The position numbers and the translations under genes are program-made. From positions 62,001-126,000 of the forward strand of contig CAJFOZ010000068.1 of the NCBI GenBank assembly GCA_904397895.1: 64,000 nucleotides of DNA. Reading direction: 5' to 3'. This stretch comes from an uncultured Clostridia bacterium (GTDB lineage: Bacteria > Bacillota > Clostridia > Oscillospirales > Acutalibacteraceae). This document shows positions 16,555-23,630 of this stretch, in pieces. Every line of letters starts with the position of its first letter. Positions within the stretch are counted from its first letter, which is position 1. The notes under the pieces are model-generated. The model ran no database searches. It was not told the origin of the DNA and saw only the letters and a list, made by a program, of their open reading frames with translations.

Positions 16555-17589
16555 ATGAACGCAGAGAGAATTCGAGTGGTACAGTATGGCTGCGGCAAGA
16601 TGAGCAAATATACCTTGCGTTATTTGTATGAAAAAGGCGCCGATATTGTAGGTGCCATCGATGTCAATCCCGACATTGTGGGGATGGACGTAGGCGATTG
16701 GGCGGGACTTGGCCGTCAGTTGGGCGTCACCATCCGCAGCGATGCCGACGCTGTGCTGGATGAGTGCGATCCGGATATCGCAATTTTGACCCTGTTTAGC
16801 TTTATGGATGACGTATATCCTCATTTTGAACGCTGCGCAAAACGGGGCATCAATGTAGTGACCACCTGTGAAGAGGCCATCTATCCCTGGACAACCGCAG
16901 CAGGCATCACCAATAAATTGGATAAGCTGGCCAAAGAAAATAATTGTACCATTGTGGGCTCCGGCATGCAGGACATTTACTGGATCAATATGATCGGCTG
17001 CGTAGCGGGCGGATGCCATCGCATCGATAAGATCGAGGGTGCTGTCAGCTATAATGTAGAAGATTACGGATTGGCTTTGGCCCAGGCCCATGGCGTCGGC
17101 CTGACCCCGGAGGAGTTTGAGGAGAAGATTGCCCATCCTACTACATTGGAACCGGCTTATGTTTGGAATTCCAATGAATCGCTGTGCAATAAGATGGGAT
17201 GGACCATCAAGAGCCAGACTCAAAAATGCGTCCCATATTTTTACCATGAGGACCTGTATTCTTCTACCTTGGGCGAAACCATTCCCAAAGGAAACTGCAT
17301 TGGTATGAGCGCCGTAGTCACCACCGAGACCTTCCAAGGCCCCATTATCGAGACACAGTGTATCGGTAAGGTGTATGGACCTGATGACGGCGATATGTGC
17401 GATTGGAAGATCCTTGGCGAACCGGATACCACCTTCTTTGTACAGAAACCGGCTACAGTGGAACACACTTGTGCCACCGTTGTCAACCGCATTCCCAGCG
17501 TGCTGAGGGCGCCGGCCGGCTATATGACAGTAGAGAAGCTGGAGGACGTGGAGTATCTGTCCTATCCCATTCATCTTTATCTGGACTAA
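16555..17589 (+). CDS. Rossmann-fold dehydrogenase of the DapB-like/2,4-diaminopentanoate dehydrogenase group
   Basis: A 344-residue cytoplasmic oxidoreductase. The N-terminus has an NAD(P)-binding fold ([17 protein letters not shown], then [12 protein letters not shown]) as in dihydrodipicolinate reductase N-terminal domains. The central part ([21 protein letters not shown]) and [14 protein letters not shown] resemble the 2,4-diaminopentanoate dehydrogenases of amino-acid-fermenting clostridia. It is too long and too divergent in its C-terminal half to be DapB. Substrate unproven; no ornithine-degradation genes are visible nearby. It follows a MerR-type promoter and ends at a strong terminator, so it is probably a monocistronic, inducible enzyme. 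Confidence 0.65.
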   Translation: MNAERIRVVQYGCGKMSKYTLRYLYEKGADIVGAIDVNPDIVGMDVGDWAGLGRQLGVTIRSDADAVLDECDPDIAILTLFSFMDDVYPHFERCAKRGINVVTTCEEAIYPWTTAAGITNKLDKLAKENNCTIVGSGMQDIYWINMIGCVAGGCHRIDKIEGAVSYNVEDYGLALAQAHGVGLTPEEFEEKIAHPTTLEPAYVWNSNESLCNKMGWTIKSQTQKCVPYFYHEDLYSSTLGETIPKGNCIGMSAVVTTETFQGPIIETQCIGKVYGPDDGDMCDWKILGEPDTTFFVQKPATVEHTCATVVNRIPSVLRAPAGYMTVEKLEDVEYLSYPIHLYLD

Positions 17590-17640
17590 ATTTATGCGTC
17601 GTCCGGCAACCTATCTTTACAACAGATAGAGCATAAAATA

Positions 17641-17688
17641 AACTAATCCCCCGCAGATCCCAAAGAAGATCTGCGGGGGATTAGTTTT
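17641..17688. terminator. Bidirectional terminator
   Basis: A perfect stem (ACTAATCCCCCGCAGATC with its complement) and 8-base loop between the convergent dehydrogenase and DUF4358 genes. Confidence 0.92.
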
Positions 17689-17698
17689 AATATGGTTT

Positions 17699-18220
17699 TT
17701 ATTTCACATAGGATTCAAAAGCCTTACTGGCGCTTTCTGGATCGGTGCACACCGCCAAAAAGACATATTGATCGTAATCCACCAGTACAGCATTTTTGAC
17801 TTTCTGGTATTCTACAGGATCTAAATTTTTAAAACTATCTTCCTTCAATAAAATATGATTGCTGACAGCAGCCTTGATTTCGGTGACAGAATCGGAATTG
17901 GAGGATTTAAACACCGCCAATTCATCGGCTTTGCCTTCTGAAGAACTGACTAAAAAAGAATAATCCTCAATATCCTCCACATAGATATCAAAATAAGAAG
18001 AGAGATTTTCCCTGGGGACCGAAACCATATCGGTTATATTCAGCTGATTTTGGATATCAGCAGTAATATCAGCAGCAGAAACATTGATTGCCCGAGTGGA
18101 ATAGGCTTGTGCTTGAGACGGGGAAGGGGATCGACGGCATCCGCCGGTTCCAAGTGCAACACACATCATAAGCAAACAGATAGCCAGGAAGAAAAAAGAA
18201 AACCGTAGTATTTTTTGCAT
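17699..18220 (-). CDS. DUF4358 lipoprotein
   Basis: A 173-residue lipoprotein: Lys/Arg N-terminus, hydrophobic core FSFFFLAICLLMMCVALG and a lipobox ending GTGGC (Cys about 28). The mature part fits DUF4358: VSRAD-like SAADITADIQNQL, then SYFDIYVEDIEDYSFLVSSSEGKADELAVFKS and a C-terminal DQYVFLAVCTDPESA. AAAGGTGG precedes the ATG. Function unknown; the family is common in clostridia. Confidence 0.75.
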   Translation of the reverse strand: MQKILRFSFFFLAICLLMMCVALGTGGCRRSPSPSQAQAYSTRAINVSAADITADIQNQLNITDMVSVPRENLSSYFDIYVEDIEDYSFLVSSSEGKADELAVFKSSNSDSVTEIKAAVSNHILLKEDSFKNLDPVEYQKVKNAVLVDYDQYVFLAVCTDPESASKAFESYVK

Positions 18221-18680
18221 AGAGTCACCACCTTTAGTACCAAAATCTCATCCACTAAAGTCAATGCCCAATAACATAAAAATTGACCGCCTAATCGGTA
18301 GAACTCACGCACTGTTAAAAAATAACCTTTCCGATACAGCCCGTGCGGCATGCCTAAAATTGACTTCCGCAGTAATCCATATATTCAACTTAGGATTTTA
18401 AGAAGAAAAGGATCTTGTCCATCCATCCTTATTATAAATGATAATGTCCGAAAAGCCAAGGGGAATTTTGTAGAATACAGGCGGCCAAAGTAAAATGAAT
18501 TCACATTATTTGTGCATTGTTCCAATTAATTTTTTAAAAAAATAATTTGTTTAAGATGTATTCATTATAGATTGCAAAAAATGGATTGATATAATTTAAT
18601 GGATGAACAAGTTGTTATTGGATTTTTATGGAATACACCCTTGATTTTTAAAGGCGATTATGTTAAAATAGTACCATTCT
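18221..18680. other. AT-rich intergenic region
   Basis: About 460 bases. The right end holds the tRNA promoter; the left holds the 5' region of the DUF4358 gene. The middle is AT-rich with T/A runs near 18530-18550, and I see no convincing gene, repeat or structured RNA. Confidence 0.5.
18641..18669 (+). promoter_or_regulatory. Promoter of tRNA-Gly
   Basis: TTGATT, 17 bases, TAAAAT, ending 12 bases before the tRNA. Confidence 0.75.
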
Positions 18681-18755
18681 GCGGGAGTAGTTCAGCGGTA
18701 GAGCGTCGGCTTCCCAAGCCGAAAGTCGCGGGTTCGAATCCCGTTTCCCGCTCCA
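18681..18755 (+). tRNA. tRNA-Gly (anticodon CCC)
   Basis: The cloverleaf can be drawn by eye: acceptor GCGGGAG/TTCCCGC, D-arm GTTC..GAGC, anticodon stem TCGGC/GCCGA around loop TTCCCAA (anticodon CCC, reading GGG), T-arm GCGGG-TTCGAAT-CCCGT, discriminator T and an encoded CCA. It stands alone with its own promoter. Confidence 0.95.
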
Positions 18756-18780
18756 GCGGCGAGTCGCCGCACCCAAGTCG

Positions 18781-18812
18781 TGCACCTCACTTTGTGGGGT
18801 GCGTATTGTTTT
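18781..18812 (+). terminator. Hairpin after tRNA-Gly
   Basis: GCACC and GGTGC arms followed by a broken T-run; a likely terminator for the tRNA transcript. Confidence 0.5.
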
Positions 18813-18853
18813 GTACCCGCGTTTATGGGGTTGAGGTCTTCCTATATTGCTAA

Positions 18854-18900
18854 ACCAAAAAGACTTCCAGCGCAGTAATCTTGCTGGAAGTCTTTTTGGT
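18854..18900. terminator. Strong bidirectional terminator
   Basis: An 18-bp perfect stem, ACCAAAAAGACTTCCAGC with its complement, between the tRNA and the small minus-strand gene. Confidence 0.9.
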
Positions 18901-18943
18901 GTGTTCTAAGTGGGGAGGAGAAAAGTTCTAAAGAGATGCTGGG

Positions 18944-19114
18944 TTATTGCGCTTCATAATGTTTTAAAAACTTTTCCCGATATGTTTTTAAAAACTCCTC
19001 TTCCATGTCCACATAGATGCACTGCTGGCAAGACCCTTGGATATCCAGTGAAATTTCATCCAGGATACAGGCTTGATCCGACCAGTAGATACAAAAACGG
19101 TTTTCACAATACAA
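18944..19114 (-). CDS. Small cysteine-rich protein with TTG start
   Basis: A 56-residue protein. A perfect GGAGGTG lies 7 bases before a TTG start, and a strong terminator follows the stop. Cysteines are spaced CENRFC, then AC, then SCQQC (residues 3, 8, 16, 29, 32), with LDEISLDIQGSCQQCIYV in the middle and an acidic/basic helical tail (MEEEFLKTYREKFLKHYE). The C-x4-C plus C-x2-C pattern suggests a small metal or Fe-S site. I recall similar short proteins in clostridia but no assigned function. Transcribed divergently from the ribbon-helix-helix gene. Confidence 0.7.
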   Translation of the reverse strand: MYCENRFCIYWSDQACILDEISLDIQGSCQQCIYVDMEEEFLKTYREKFLKHYEAQ

Positions 19115-19151
19115 AGCAAATCACCTCCTTTTCTGATAGTATATCCTGCAC

Positions 19152-19172
19152 GCAATGCATATGCAATGCATA
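19152..19172. repeat. Two GCAATGCATA direct repeats phased at 11 bp
   Basis: GCAATGCATA occurs at 19152-19161 and 19163-19172, one helical turn apart, in the 116-base region between two divergent small genes. Each copy contains the palindrome ATGCAT. It looks like a cooperative binding site, plausibly for the neighbouring ribbon-helix-helix protein. Confidence 0.55.
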
Positions 19173-19230
19173 CAGCACAACGTATCTGCCATACACTATA
19201 TGCAGTACATTTGTATTGCGGGGTGATTGT

Positions 19231-19416
19231 GTGTCCAATTTTAAGATTCCCTCCATTCCACCTACTACCAATAAGACCATCCGTTTTCCCAACGATGTCA
19301 TCGACCATGTGGAAAAAGCCATTGAGGGAAAAGATTGCACATTTTCCGCCTTTGTGATTGCCGCAGTGCGGGCGGCGTTGGAGGAGCTGGACAAAGAAAG
19401 CCGAGGCGACAAGTAA
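19231..19416 (+). CDS. Ribbon-helix-helix-like small DNA-binding protein
   Basis: A 61-residue protein. The strand-helix-helix pattern TIRFPNDVIDHVEKAIEGKDCTFSAFVIAAVRAALEEL is typical of the ribbon-helix-helix fold: a basic/hydrophobic beta strand, a helix starting after the Pro, and a second helix beginning with Ser-Ala-Phe-Val. The GTG start at 19231 has GGGGTG 5 bases upstream and gives a compact domain; a longer frame to 18910 runs through the terminator and the antisense of a real gene. Probably an autorepressor acting on the shared divergent region. Confidence 0.7.
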   Translation: MSNFKIPSIPPTTNKTIRFPNDVIDHVEKAIEGKDCTFSAFVIAAVRAALEELDKESRGDK

Positions 19417-19438
19417 AAAAACAGTCTGTTGAACCAAA

Positions 19439-19482
19439 TAAAAGGACGCTTTCCTTGGATCGAGGAAAGCGTCCTTTTTATG
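19439..19482. terminator. Bidirectional terminator
   Basis: AAAAGGACGCTTTCCT pairs with AGGAAAGCGTCCTTTT between convergent genes. Confidence 0.92.
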
Positions 19483-19528
19483 GCGCCCTGTATGGGGGAA
19501 CAGGGGAGGAAGATAGGAGCAAACAAAA

Positions 19529-20311
19529 TTAATTGGCCACCTTGAGACGAAGACGGAGCTTATCGGCAATCATGGCGATGAATTCCGAATTGGTGGGCTT
19601 ACCGCGCCCATTGTGGATGGTATAGCCAAAGTAGGAGTTGAGTGTATCTACGTCGCCGCGGTCCCAGGCCACTTCGATGGCGTGGCGGATGGCACGTTCC
19701 ACCCGGGACGGCGTGGTGGAATAACGCTTGGCAATGGTGGGATACAGCTGTTTTGTCACGGCATTGATGATCTCGCTGTTGTTGACCGACAACATAATGG
19801 CATCCCTTAAGTAATGGTAGCCCTTGATATGTGCGGGGACGCCAATCTGATGGATGATATCGGTAACCAATACCTCCAGGTCGGGCTGCTGAGCCGCCGG
19901 CTGATGGGAAACCATGGACGGCGTACTGGATGGTACGGTGCTGCACATAGACAAAATTCGATCGGCCAGGTGGTCCATGTCGATGGGCTTGAGGAAGAAG
20001 TAGGAAGCGCCCGAGTTCATGACTTCATGTTCCAGACGAGGGCTGTCAAAACTGGACATGGTGAGAAATTGCGGTTTTTTGGGAAGCGACTTTTGTCCGG
20101 CTGCCTTGATGACGCCGATGGCGTCCAGATGAGGCATGAACACATCCAACAATACCACGTCCGGCTTGGTGGACGAGATGGTGTCCAACACTTTCATGCC
20201 ATCTTTGGGACAGGTGACTGTGTCGATCCCATGGTTTTGAAAGACATGGGCACATTCTTGGCCAAATTCAGGTGAATCGTCAGCAAGTAAAACTTTTAAT
20301 CCTTTTTCCAT
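19529..20311 (-). CDS. spo0A: Sporulation master response regulator Spo0A
   Basis: A 260-residue protein. Receiver domain (1-125): acidic pair Asp11-Asp12 in LLADDS, phosphoacceptor Asp56 in VVLLDVFMP and Lys108 in FFLKPID. After a Ser/Pro linker comes the Spo0A effector domain: [40 protein letters not shown] (recognition helix) and [18 protein letters not shown], all diagnostic. It activates or represses sporulation genes at 0A boxes once phosphorylated. The ATG follows GGAGGGG. It lies downstream of spoIVB, as in Bacillus and Clostridium. Confidence 0.97.
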   Translation of the reverse strand: MEKGLKVLLADDSPEFGQECAHVFQNHGIDTVTCPKDGMKVLDTISSTKPDVVLLDVFMPHLDAIGVIKAAGQKSLPKKPQFLTMSSFDSPRLEHEVMNSGASYFFLKPIDMDHLADRILSMCSTVPSSTPSMVSHQPAAQQPDLEVLVTDIIHQIGVPAHIKGYHYLRDAIMLSVNNSEIINAVTKQLYPTIAKRYSTTPSRVERAIRHAIEVAWDRGDVDTLNSYFGYTIHNGRGKPTNSEFIAMIADKLRLRLKVAN

Positions 20312-20357
20312 TTTAAAACCCCTCCGTAGTGCTTTTCTGTGATTCCAAGTTTACCAT

Positions 20358-20385
20358 ATAATACCAAATTTAGCAATACCTTCAA
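20358..20385 (-). promoter_or_regulatory. Candidate sigma-A promoter of spo0A
   Basis: On the minus strand TTGAAG (20380-20385), 16 bases, TATTAT (20358-20363), about 47 bases before the start codon. Confidence 0.55.
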
Positions 20386-20453
20386 CGGCACTTTTTTTTG
20401 TAAAAAATATAAAAAATTTCCAGTTCGTTTTGGATGGGTGATTTTAAGCACAA

Positions 20454-20489
20454 AAATTGAGCATTTTAATTATTCAAAATGCTCAATTT
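20454..20489 (-). terminator. Terminator of spoIVB
   Basis: A perfect 14-bp stem (AAATTGAGCATTTT with its complement) and 8-base loop, followed by T5 on the minus strand. It separates spoIVB from the spo0A promoter. Confidence 0.85.
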
Positions 20490-20574
20490 CCAGTCGGTTT
20501 TTGTTTTTTGTATGGCTTTTGGTTACACTAATGAGGAAATATCCATTTCCAATTGATTTCCATGGGATTCCAAG

Positions 20575-21792
20575 TTAAGCCGCTTCATTTTCCATATCGC
20601 ATTGTACGCCAGAGGCGGTTTCTAGCATATTTTCAGCAAAGATCCCGTATCCTCTGGTGGGGTCGTTGACAAATACATGGGTGACGGCCCCCACCAATTG
20701 GCCGTTTTGCAGGATGGGGCTGCCGCTCATCCCCTGGACAATGCCGCCGGTTTTTTCCAAAAGTTCCGGATCGGTGATGTGAACGATCATATTTCGAGTG
20801 GGGCTGTCCTCGTCGAAATTGATTTTTTCGATTTCAATGTCATACGTTTTGGGTTCTTCCCCCTCGATGGTGGTCATGATCTGGGCCGGGCCGGATTGAA
20901 CCTGTTGACGCATGGCCACAGGCACCGGTTCATGCTGGCAGGGGAGAGAATCCAGGACGCCGTACACACCGGTCTCGCCGTTGGTGGCCAGGATCCCCAT
21001 ATCGGATACACTTTTAAAGGTACCGCGCAGTTCGCCGGGCGCTCCTACTTTGCCGGGTTGGACGCCTCCGATGACAGCCGACACAATCTCGCCAGAACTT
21101 AGAGGGAGGATCTCGCCGGTATCCACGTCGCAGATGGCGTGGCCCAATCCGCCAAATACCTTGGTGTTTGGCTCATAAAAGGTCAAAGTGCCGATGCCGG
21201 CTGAACTATCCCGCACCCAGGCGCCAAGTTTATAACAATCTTCACTGGCCGACTTGACTGGGGTCAAGTCCACGTGGAAGGTCATGTTTTTGCGCTGCAA
21301 TTCCACATCCAAGGTCTTGCCTTCGCAGTGCTCGATGATGTCGGAGACGTCCTGGTTGCTGTTTAGTTTTTTGCCGTCGATGGAGATGAGCACATCCCCT
21401 TCTTGGATGCCGGCCTCCTTGGCGGGATTGATGGAGCCTCCTTCAGCATCCACCGACGACATCCCCACCACCACAACCCCTTGGGTAAACATCTTAATGC
21501 CAAAGGGCGTGCCGCAGGGCACCACCATGGTTTGTTCCACCACATCCACATTGACCTGCTTGACCGGTAGGACACCCATTAATTTGACGTCCACCTGATA
21601 GCTGTCGCCGGCTTTGCGGCCCTGGTCGTCGATGGACACGGTAGAGATGGGCAGGCCGCTGTTGATGGCGAACCCCTGGCCTTCCACCACGGAGAACTGA
21701 TCGGGAATGGCAGAACTGACCGTTAATGTAAAAGCTAAGACGGCAGCTGCCAGGCCAGAGAAGACACCTGCCACCCATTTTATTTTTTTCAT
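20575..21792 (-). CDS. spoIVB: SpoIVB serine peptidase
   Basis: A 405-residue forespore signalling protease. Residues 1-25 form a membrane-anchoring or signal segment (KWVAGVFSGLAAAVLAFTLTVSSA). A PDZ domain follows (about 85-170, with AKEAGIQEGDVLISIDGKKL), then the S55 peptidase domain with FGGLGHAICD (His) and GGIVQGMSGSPILQNGQLVGAVTHV (nucleophile Ser in MSGSP). SpoIVB is secreted from the forespore and cleaves SpoIVFA to free pro-sigmaK processing, the step BofA holds back. The ATG at 21792 begins the natural signal sequence; an in-frame extension upstream lacks a ribosome binding site. Confidence 0.95.
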   Translation of the reverse strand: MKKIKWVAGVFSGLAAAVLAFTLTVSSAIPDQFSVVEGQGFAINSGLPISTVSIDDQGRKAGDSYQVDVKLMGVLPVKQVNVDVVEQTMVVPCGTPFGIKMFTQGVVVVGMSSVDAEGGSINPAKEAGIQEGDVLISIDGKKLNSNQDVSDIIEHCEGKTLDVELQRKNMTFHVDLTPVKSASEDCYKLGAWVRDSSAGIGTLTFYEPNTKVFGGLGHAICDVDTGEILPLSSGEIVSAVIGGVQPGKVGAPGELRGTFKSVSDMGILATNGETGVYGVLDSLPCQHEPVPVAMRQQVQSGPAQIMTTIEGEEPKTYDIEIEKINFDEDSPTRNMIVHITDPELLEKTGGIVQGMSGSPILQNGQLVGAVTHVFVNDPTRGYGIFAENMLETASGVQCDMENEAA

Positions 21793-22085
21793 GATACCCA
21801 CACTTCCTTTATAATCATTACGTCTGAACAGGCTCGTTTTTTGAAATAAAGTCTGGACGCTATAAAAATACACATAGACCTATCGCCTTACTACTTTTCC
21901 ACCGGCGGGATCGATTATCAGAGGCAAATATCCTTATTCGCGGAGGTTTCTGGACGCTGGGATTTTGCCATCCCTTGTGGTTCCATCATCATAAAACAGC
22001 ACAATGCGCAAATTTTTATAGATCAGGTCATCTCATGAAAAAAGCTTCCCATGGGTTGGAGCAAAAGGAAACAATCCGATCCCAA

Positions 22086-22130
22086 ACAAAAAAGCGGCAT
22101 CCCATTGATTGGTCAAATGGGATGCCGCTT
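22086..22130 (-). terminator. Terminator read from the spoIID side
   Basis: A perfect 15-bp stem (AAGCGGCATCCCATT with its complement), 9-base loop, followed by T6 on the minus strand. It lies 280 bases after the spoIID stop. Confidence 0.85.
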
Positions 22131-22256
22131 CCAGATGAGCTGAATCGGATAGAAACATTTGCCATGGTAGATATATGCAAAACAAAATTTAAAAATGATA
22201 GGTTGAGTTTACATAATTTTTTTGAATGAGAAGGGACATCCTAAGAATTCTCAACA

Positions 22257-22342
22257 TATTCCACAGGGTTTTCCACAATGGAGCCCGCAAATAACGGTGA
22301 AAAACCAAGTTTTGTGGAAAACCCTGGCGAGGATTTCCACAA
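22257..22342. repeat. Cluster of four DnaA-box-like 9-mers with an inverted repeat
   Basis: TATTCCACA (22257), TTTTCCACA (22269), its complement TGTGGAAAA (22313) and ATTTCCACA (22333) lie within 86 bases. CAGGGTTTTCCACAA (22264-22278) and TTGTGGAAAACCCTG (22312-22326) form a perfect 15-bp inverted repeat. The first three differ by one base or little more from the bacterial DnaA box TTATCCACA. Confidence 0.6.
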
Positions 22343-22406
22343 TCCCCTTTTAGTTACCAATCTATATGGTAAAAAATGTGTATCCATTTTTATTGTGCCT
22401 TTTATC

Positions 22407-23414
22407 CTAAAGGGTCTCACTGTATCCAGGAGCGGTGACAATTTCTACATTCTGATAGTAATGGCGGATGATATCCTGCCACTTGGAACCTTGACGCGCC
22501 ATATAGTCGGCGCCATACTGGCTCAGTCCGACGCCGTGGCCGTATCCGTGGACGGTGACGGTAAAGACGTTGTCGGCTAGGGAAAGGCTGAAATTGGCCG
22601 ATCGAAGTCCCAAAGCCGTGCGCAAGTCCCGTCCGGATACGGTCTGATCCCCCACTGGGATGGATACCACCGTACCGGCGGCGCTGAGCTGCGGCTGGCC
22701 AAACCAAGTGGCGGGATCCTCTCCCAAGGTCACGTTGGAGAAGGATGCGGCCAGTTTTTGTTTCATCTCGTCGGTGGTGAAGGTGGAGGCGGTTTCGTAT
22801 TGGGGGGCCAAAGTATCGCCGGGGCTGTCGGTGGACTGAAGATAAGGGACGTCGTTGCCCCAATACACTTGAGCGGTCTCGGTAGTGCCTCCCGACATGG
22901 CGTGGTAGACGGCCAGGACTGGTTCCCCTTGGTATACAATAAGTTTCCCCAGGACCTCATCCACAGCCGATTCGATGCGGGACCAAGAGGCGTCGAATTG
23001 ATTGCCCCATTGTTCTTTGGCTTGTTCTTTTGGGAAATACCCTTCCTTTTGGGCGATGTCGACCGCAAAATCCGCCCCTTTGAGCGCTTCGTCCGGAGTG
23101 GCTTCCTGTTGGGCGCGGCGGCGGTAAGCGTATGTATAGGAAGCGGCGGCCTGTGCCTTAAGGGCTTCGGAATGGAAGGAGGGCGGCATCTCGCTTGCCA
23201 CCGCTCCCAATAAGTAGTCCCGGGCCGACACGGTTAGAACCTCGCCGGTGGATTGGTCCAACAGATCAAAGGTATCGTTGCTATTTGTATTTTGGATCCC
23301 GGAGGAATCCGACCCATAGGACTTGGGAGTGAATCCCTCCCCCAAGCAAGCCAAGATGGGAGCAAACAACAAAAAGAAAAACAATAATACAGCGGCTCCA
23401 ACATACTTTTTCAT
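22407..23414 (-). CDS. spoIID: Stage II sporulation protein D (SpoIID), lytic transglycosylase
   Basis: A 335-residue membrane-anchored peptidoglycan hydrolase of the engulfment machinery. It has an N-terminal anchor (YVGAAVLLFFFLLFAPILACL), then the SpoIID/LytB domain: RDYLLGAVASEMPPSFHSEALKAQAAASYTYA with the catalytic Glu in SEMP, VYHAMSGGTTETAQVYWG, and the C-terminal HGYGHGVGLSQYGADYMARQG signature. The ATG follows AGGAGGATGTCTGT. SpoIIQ and SpoIIM/P partners are not in this window. Confidence 0.93.
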   Translation of the reverse strand: MKKYVGAAVLLFFFLLFAPILACLGEGFTPKSYGSDSSGIQNTNSNDTFDLLDQSTGEVLTVSARDYLLGAVASEMPPSFHSEALKAQAAASYTYAYRRRAQQEATPDEALKGADFAVDIAQKEGYFPKEQAKEQWGNQFDASWSRIESAVDEVLGKLIVYQGEPVLAVYHAMSGGTTETAQVYWGNDVPYLQSTDSPGDTLAPQYETASTFTTDEMKQKLAASFSNVTLGEDPATWFGQPQLSAAGTVVSIPVGDQTVSGRDLRTALGLRSANFSLSLADNVFTVTVHGYGHGVGLSQYGADYMARQGSKWQDIIRHYYQNVEIVTAPGYSETL

Positions 23415-23516
23415 ACAGACATCCTCCTTCTCGAAGAAAAGCATTGAATTTTTTATTTTGTCAACTTGCAGAATGAACCGATCACCCTATTGCGACAATC
23501 CCAGGAGGCAATCGGC

Positions 23517-23545
23517 TTGACAAGGTGGATTAGATGGGATAAAAT
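23517..23545 (+). promoter_or_regulatory. Sigma-A promoter of citrate synthase
   Basis: TTGACA (23517-23522), 17 bases, TAAAAT (23540-23545). Confidence 0.8.
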
Positions 23546-23580
23546 AGAAAAAGATACTTTTGTGAAATGTGATATGGCAG

Positions 23581-23619
23581 TTTAAAATGCAGGATAAAAT
23601 ATTTTTCTTGCATTTTAAA
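23581..23619 (+). promoter_or_regulatory. Leader hairpin touching the first ribosome binding site
   Basis: TTTAAAATGCA (23581-23591) and TGCATTTTAAA (23609-23619) are a perfect 11-bp inverted repeat in the citrate synthase leader. The 3' arm runs into the AAAAGGAG ahead of the ATG at 23631. Confidence 0.55.
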
Positions 23620-23630
23620 AGGAGAAGCCG

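Larger units (their letters stand above)
20312..20574. other. spoIVB-spo0A intergenic region
   Basis: About 263 bases. It contains the spo0A promoter, the spoIVB terminator and a direct repeat AATTTCCAGT at 20415-20424 and 20485-20494. I see no clear 0A box or sigma-H promoter. Confidence 0.5.
21793..22406. other. spoIVB-spoIID intergenic region with DnaA-box-like cluster
   Basis: About 614 bases without a convincing gene. From left: the spoIVB 5' region; a terminator for the minus-strand transcript from spoIID at 22086-22130; an AT-rich stretch near 22180-22230; and a cluster of TTTTCCACA-like 9-mers with a 15-bp perfect inverted repeat at 22257-22342. An 84-codon frame across the hairpin has no ribosome binding site. 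Confidence 0.6.

Noticed and set aside
16423-17574. Minus-strand open frame of 383 codons
   Set aside because: Antisense to the MerR-controlled dehydrogenase; no ribosome binding site and no recognisable domain.
18910-19230. Long N-terminal extension of the ribbon-helix-helix protein
   Set aside because: It runs antisense through the small Cys-rich gene and across the phased repeats; the GTG at 19231 with GGGGTG is the better start.
21975-22229. 84-codon plus frame between spoIVB and spoIID
   Set aside because: It spans the perfect 15-bp terminator hairpin and lacks a ribosome binding site.
22257-22342. Chromosomal replication origin oriC
   Set aside because: The DnaA-box-like cluster is suggestive, but dnaA, dnaN and recF are not in the window and only four degenerate boxes are seen. 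Reported as a cluster only.
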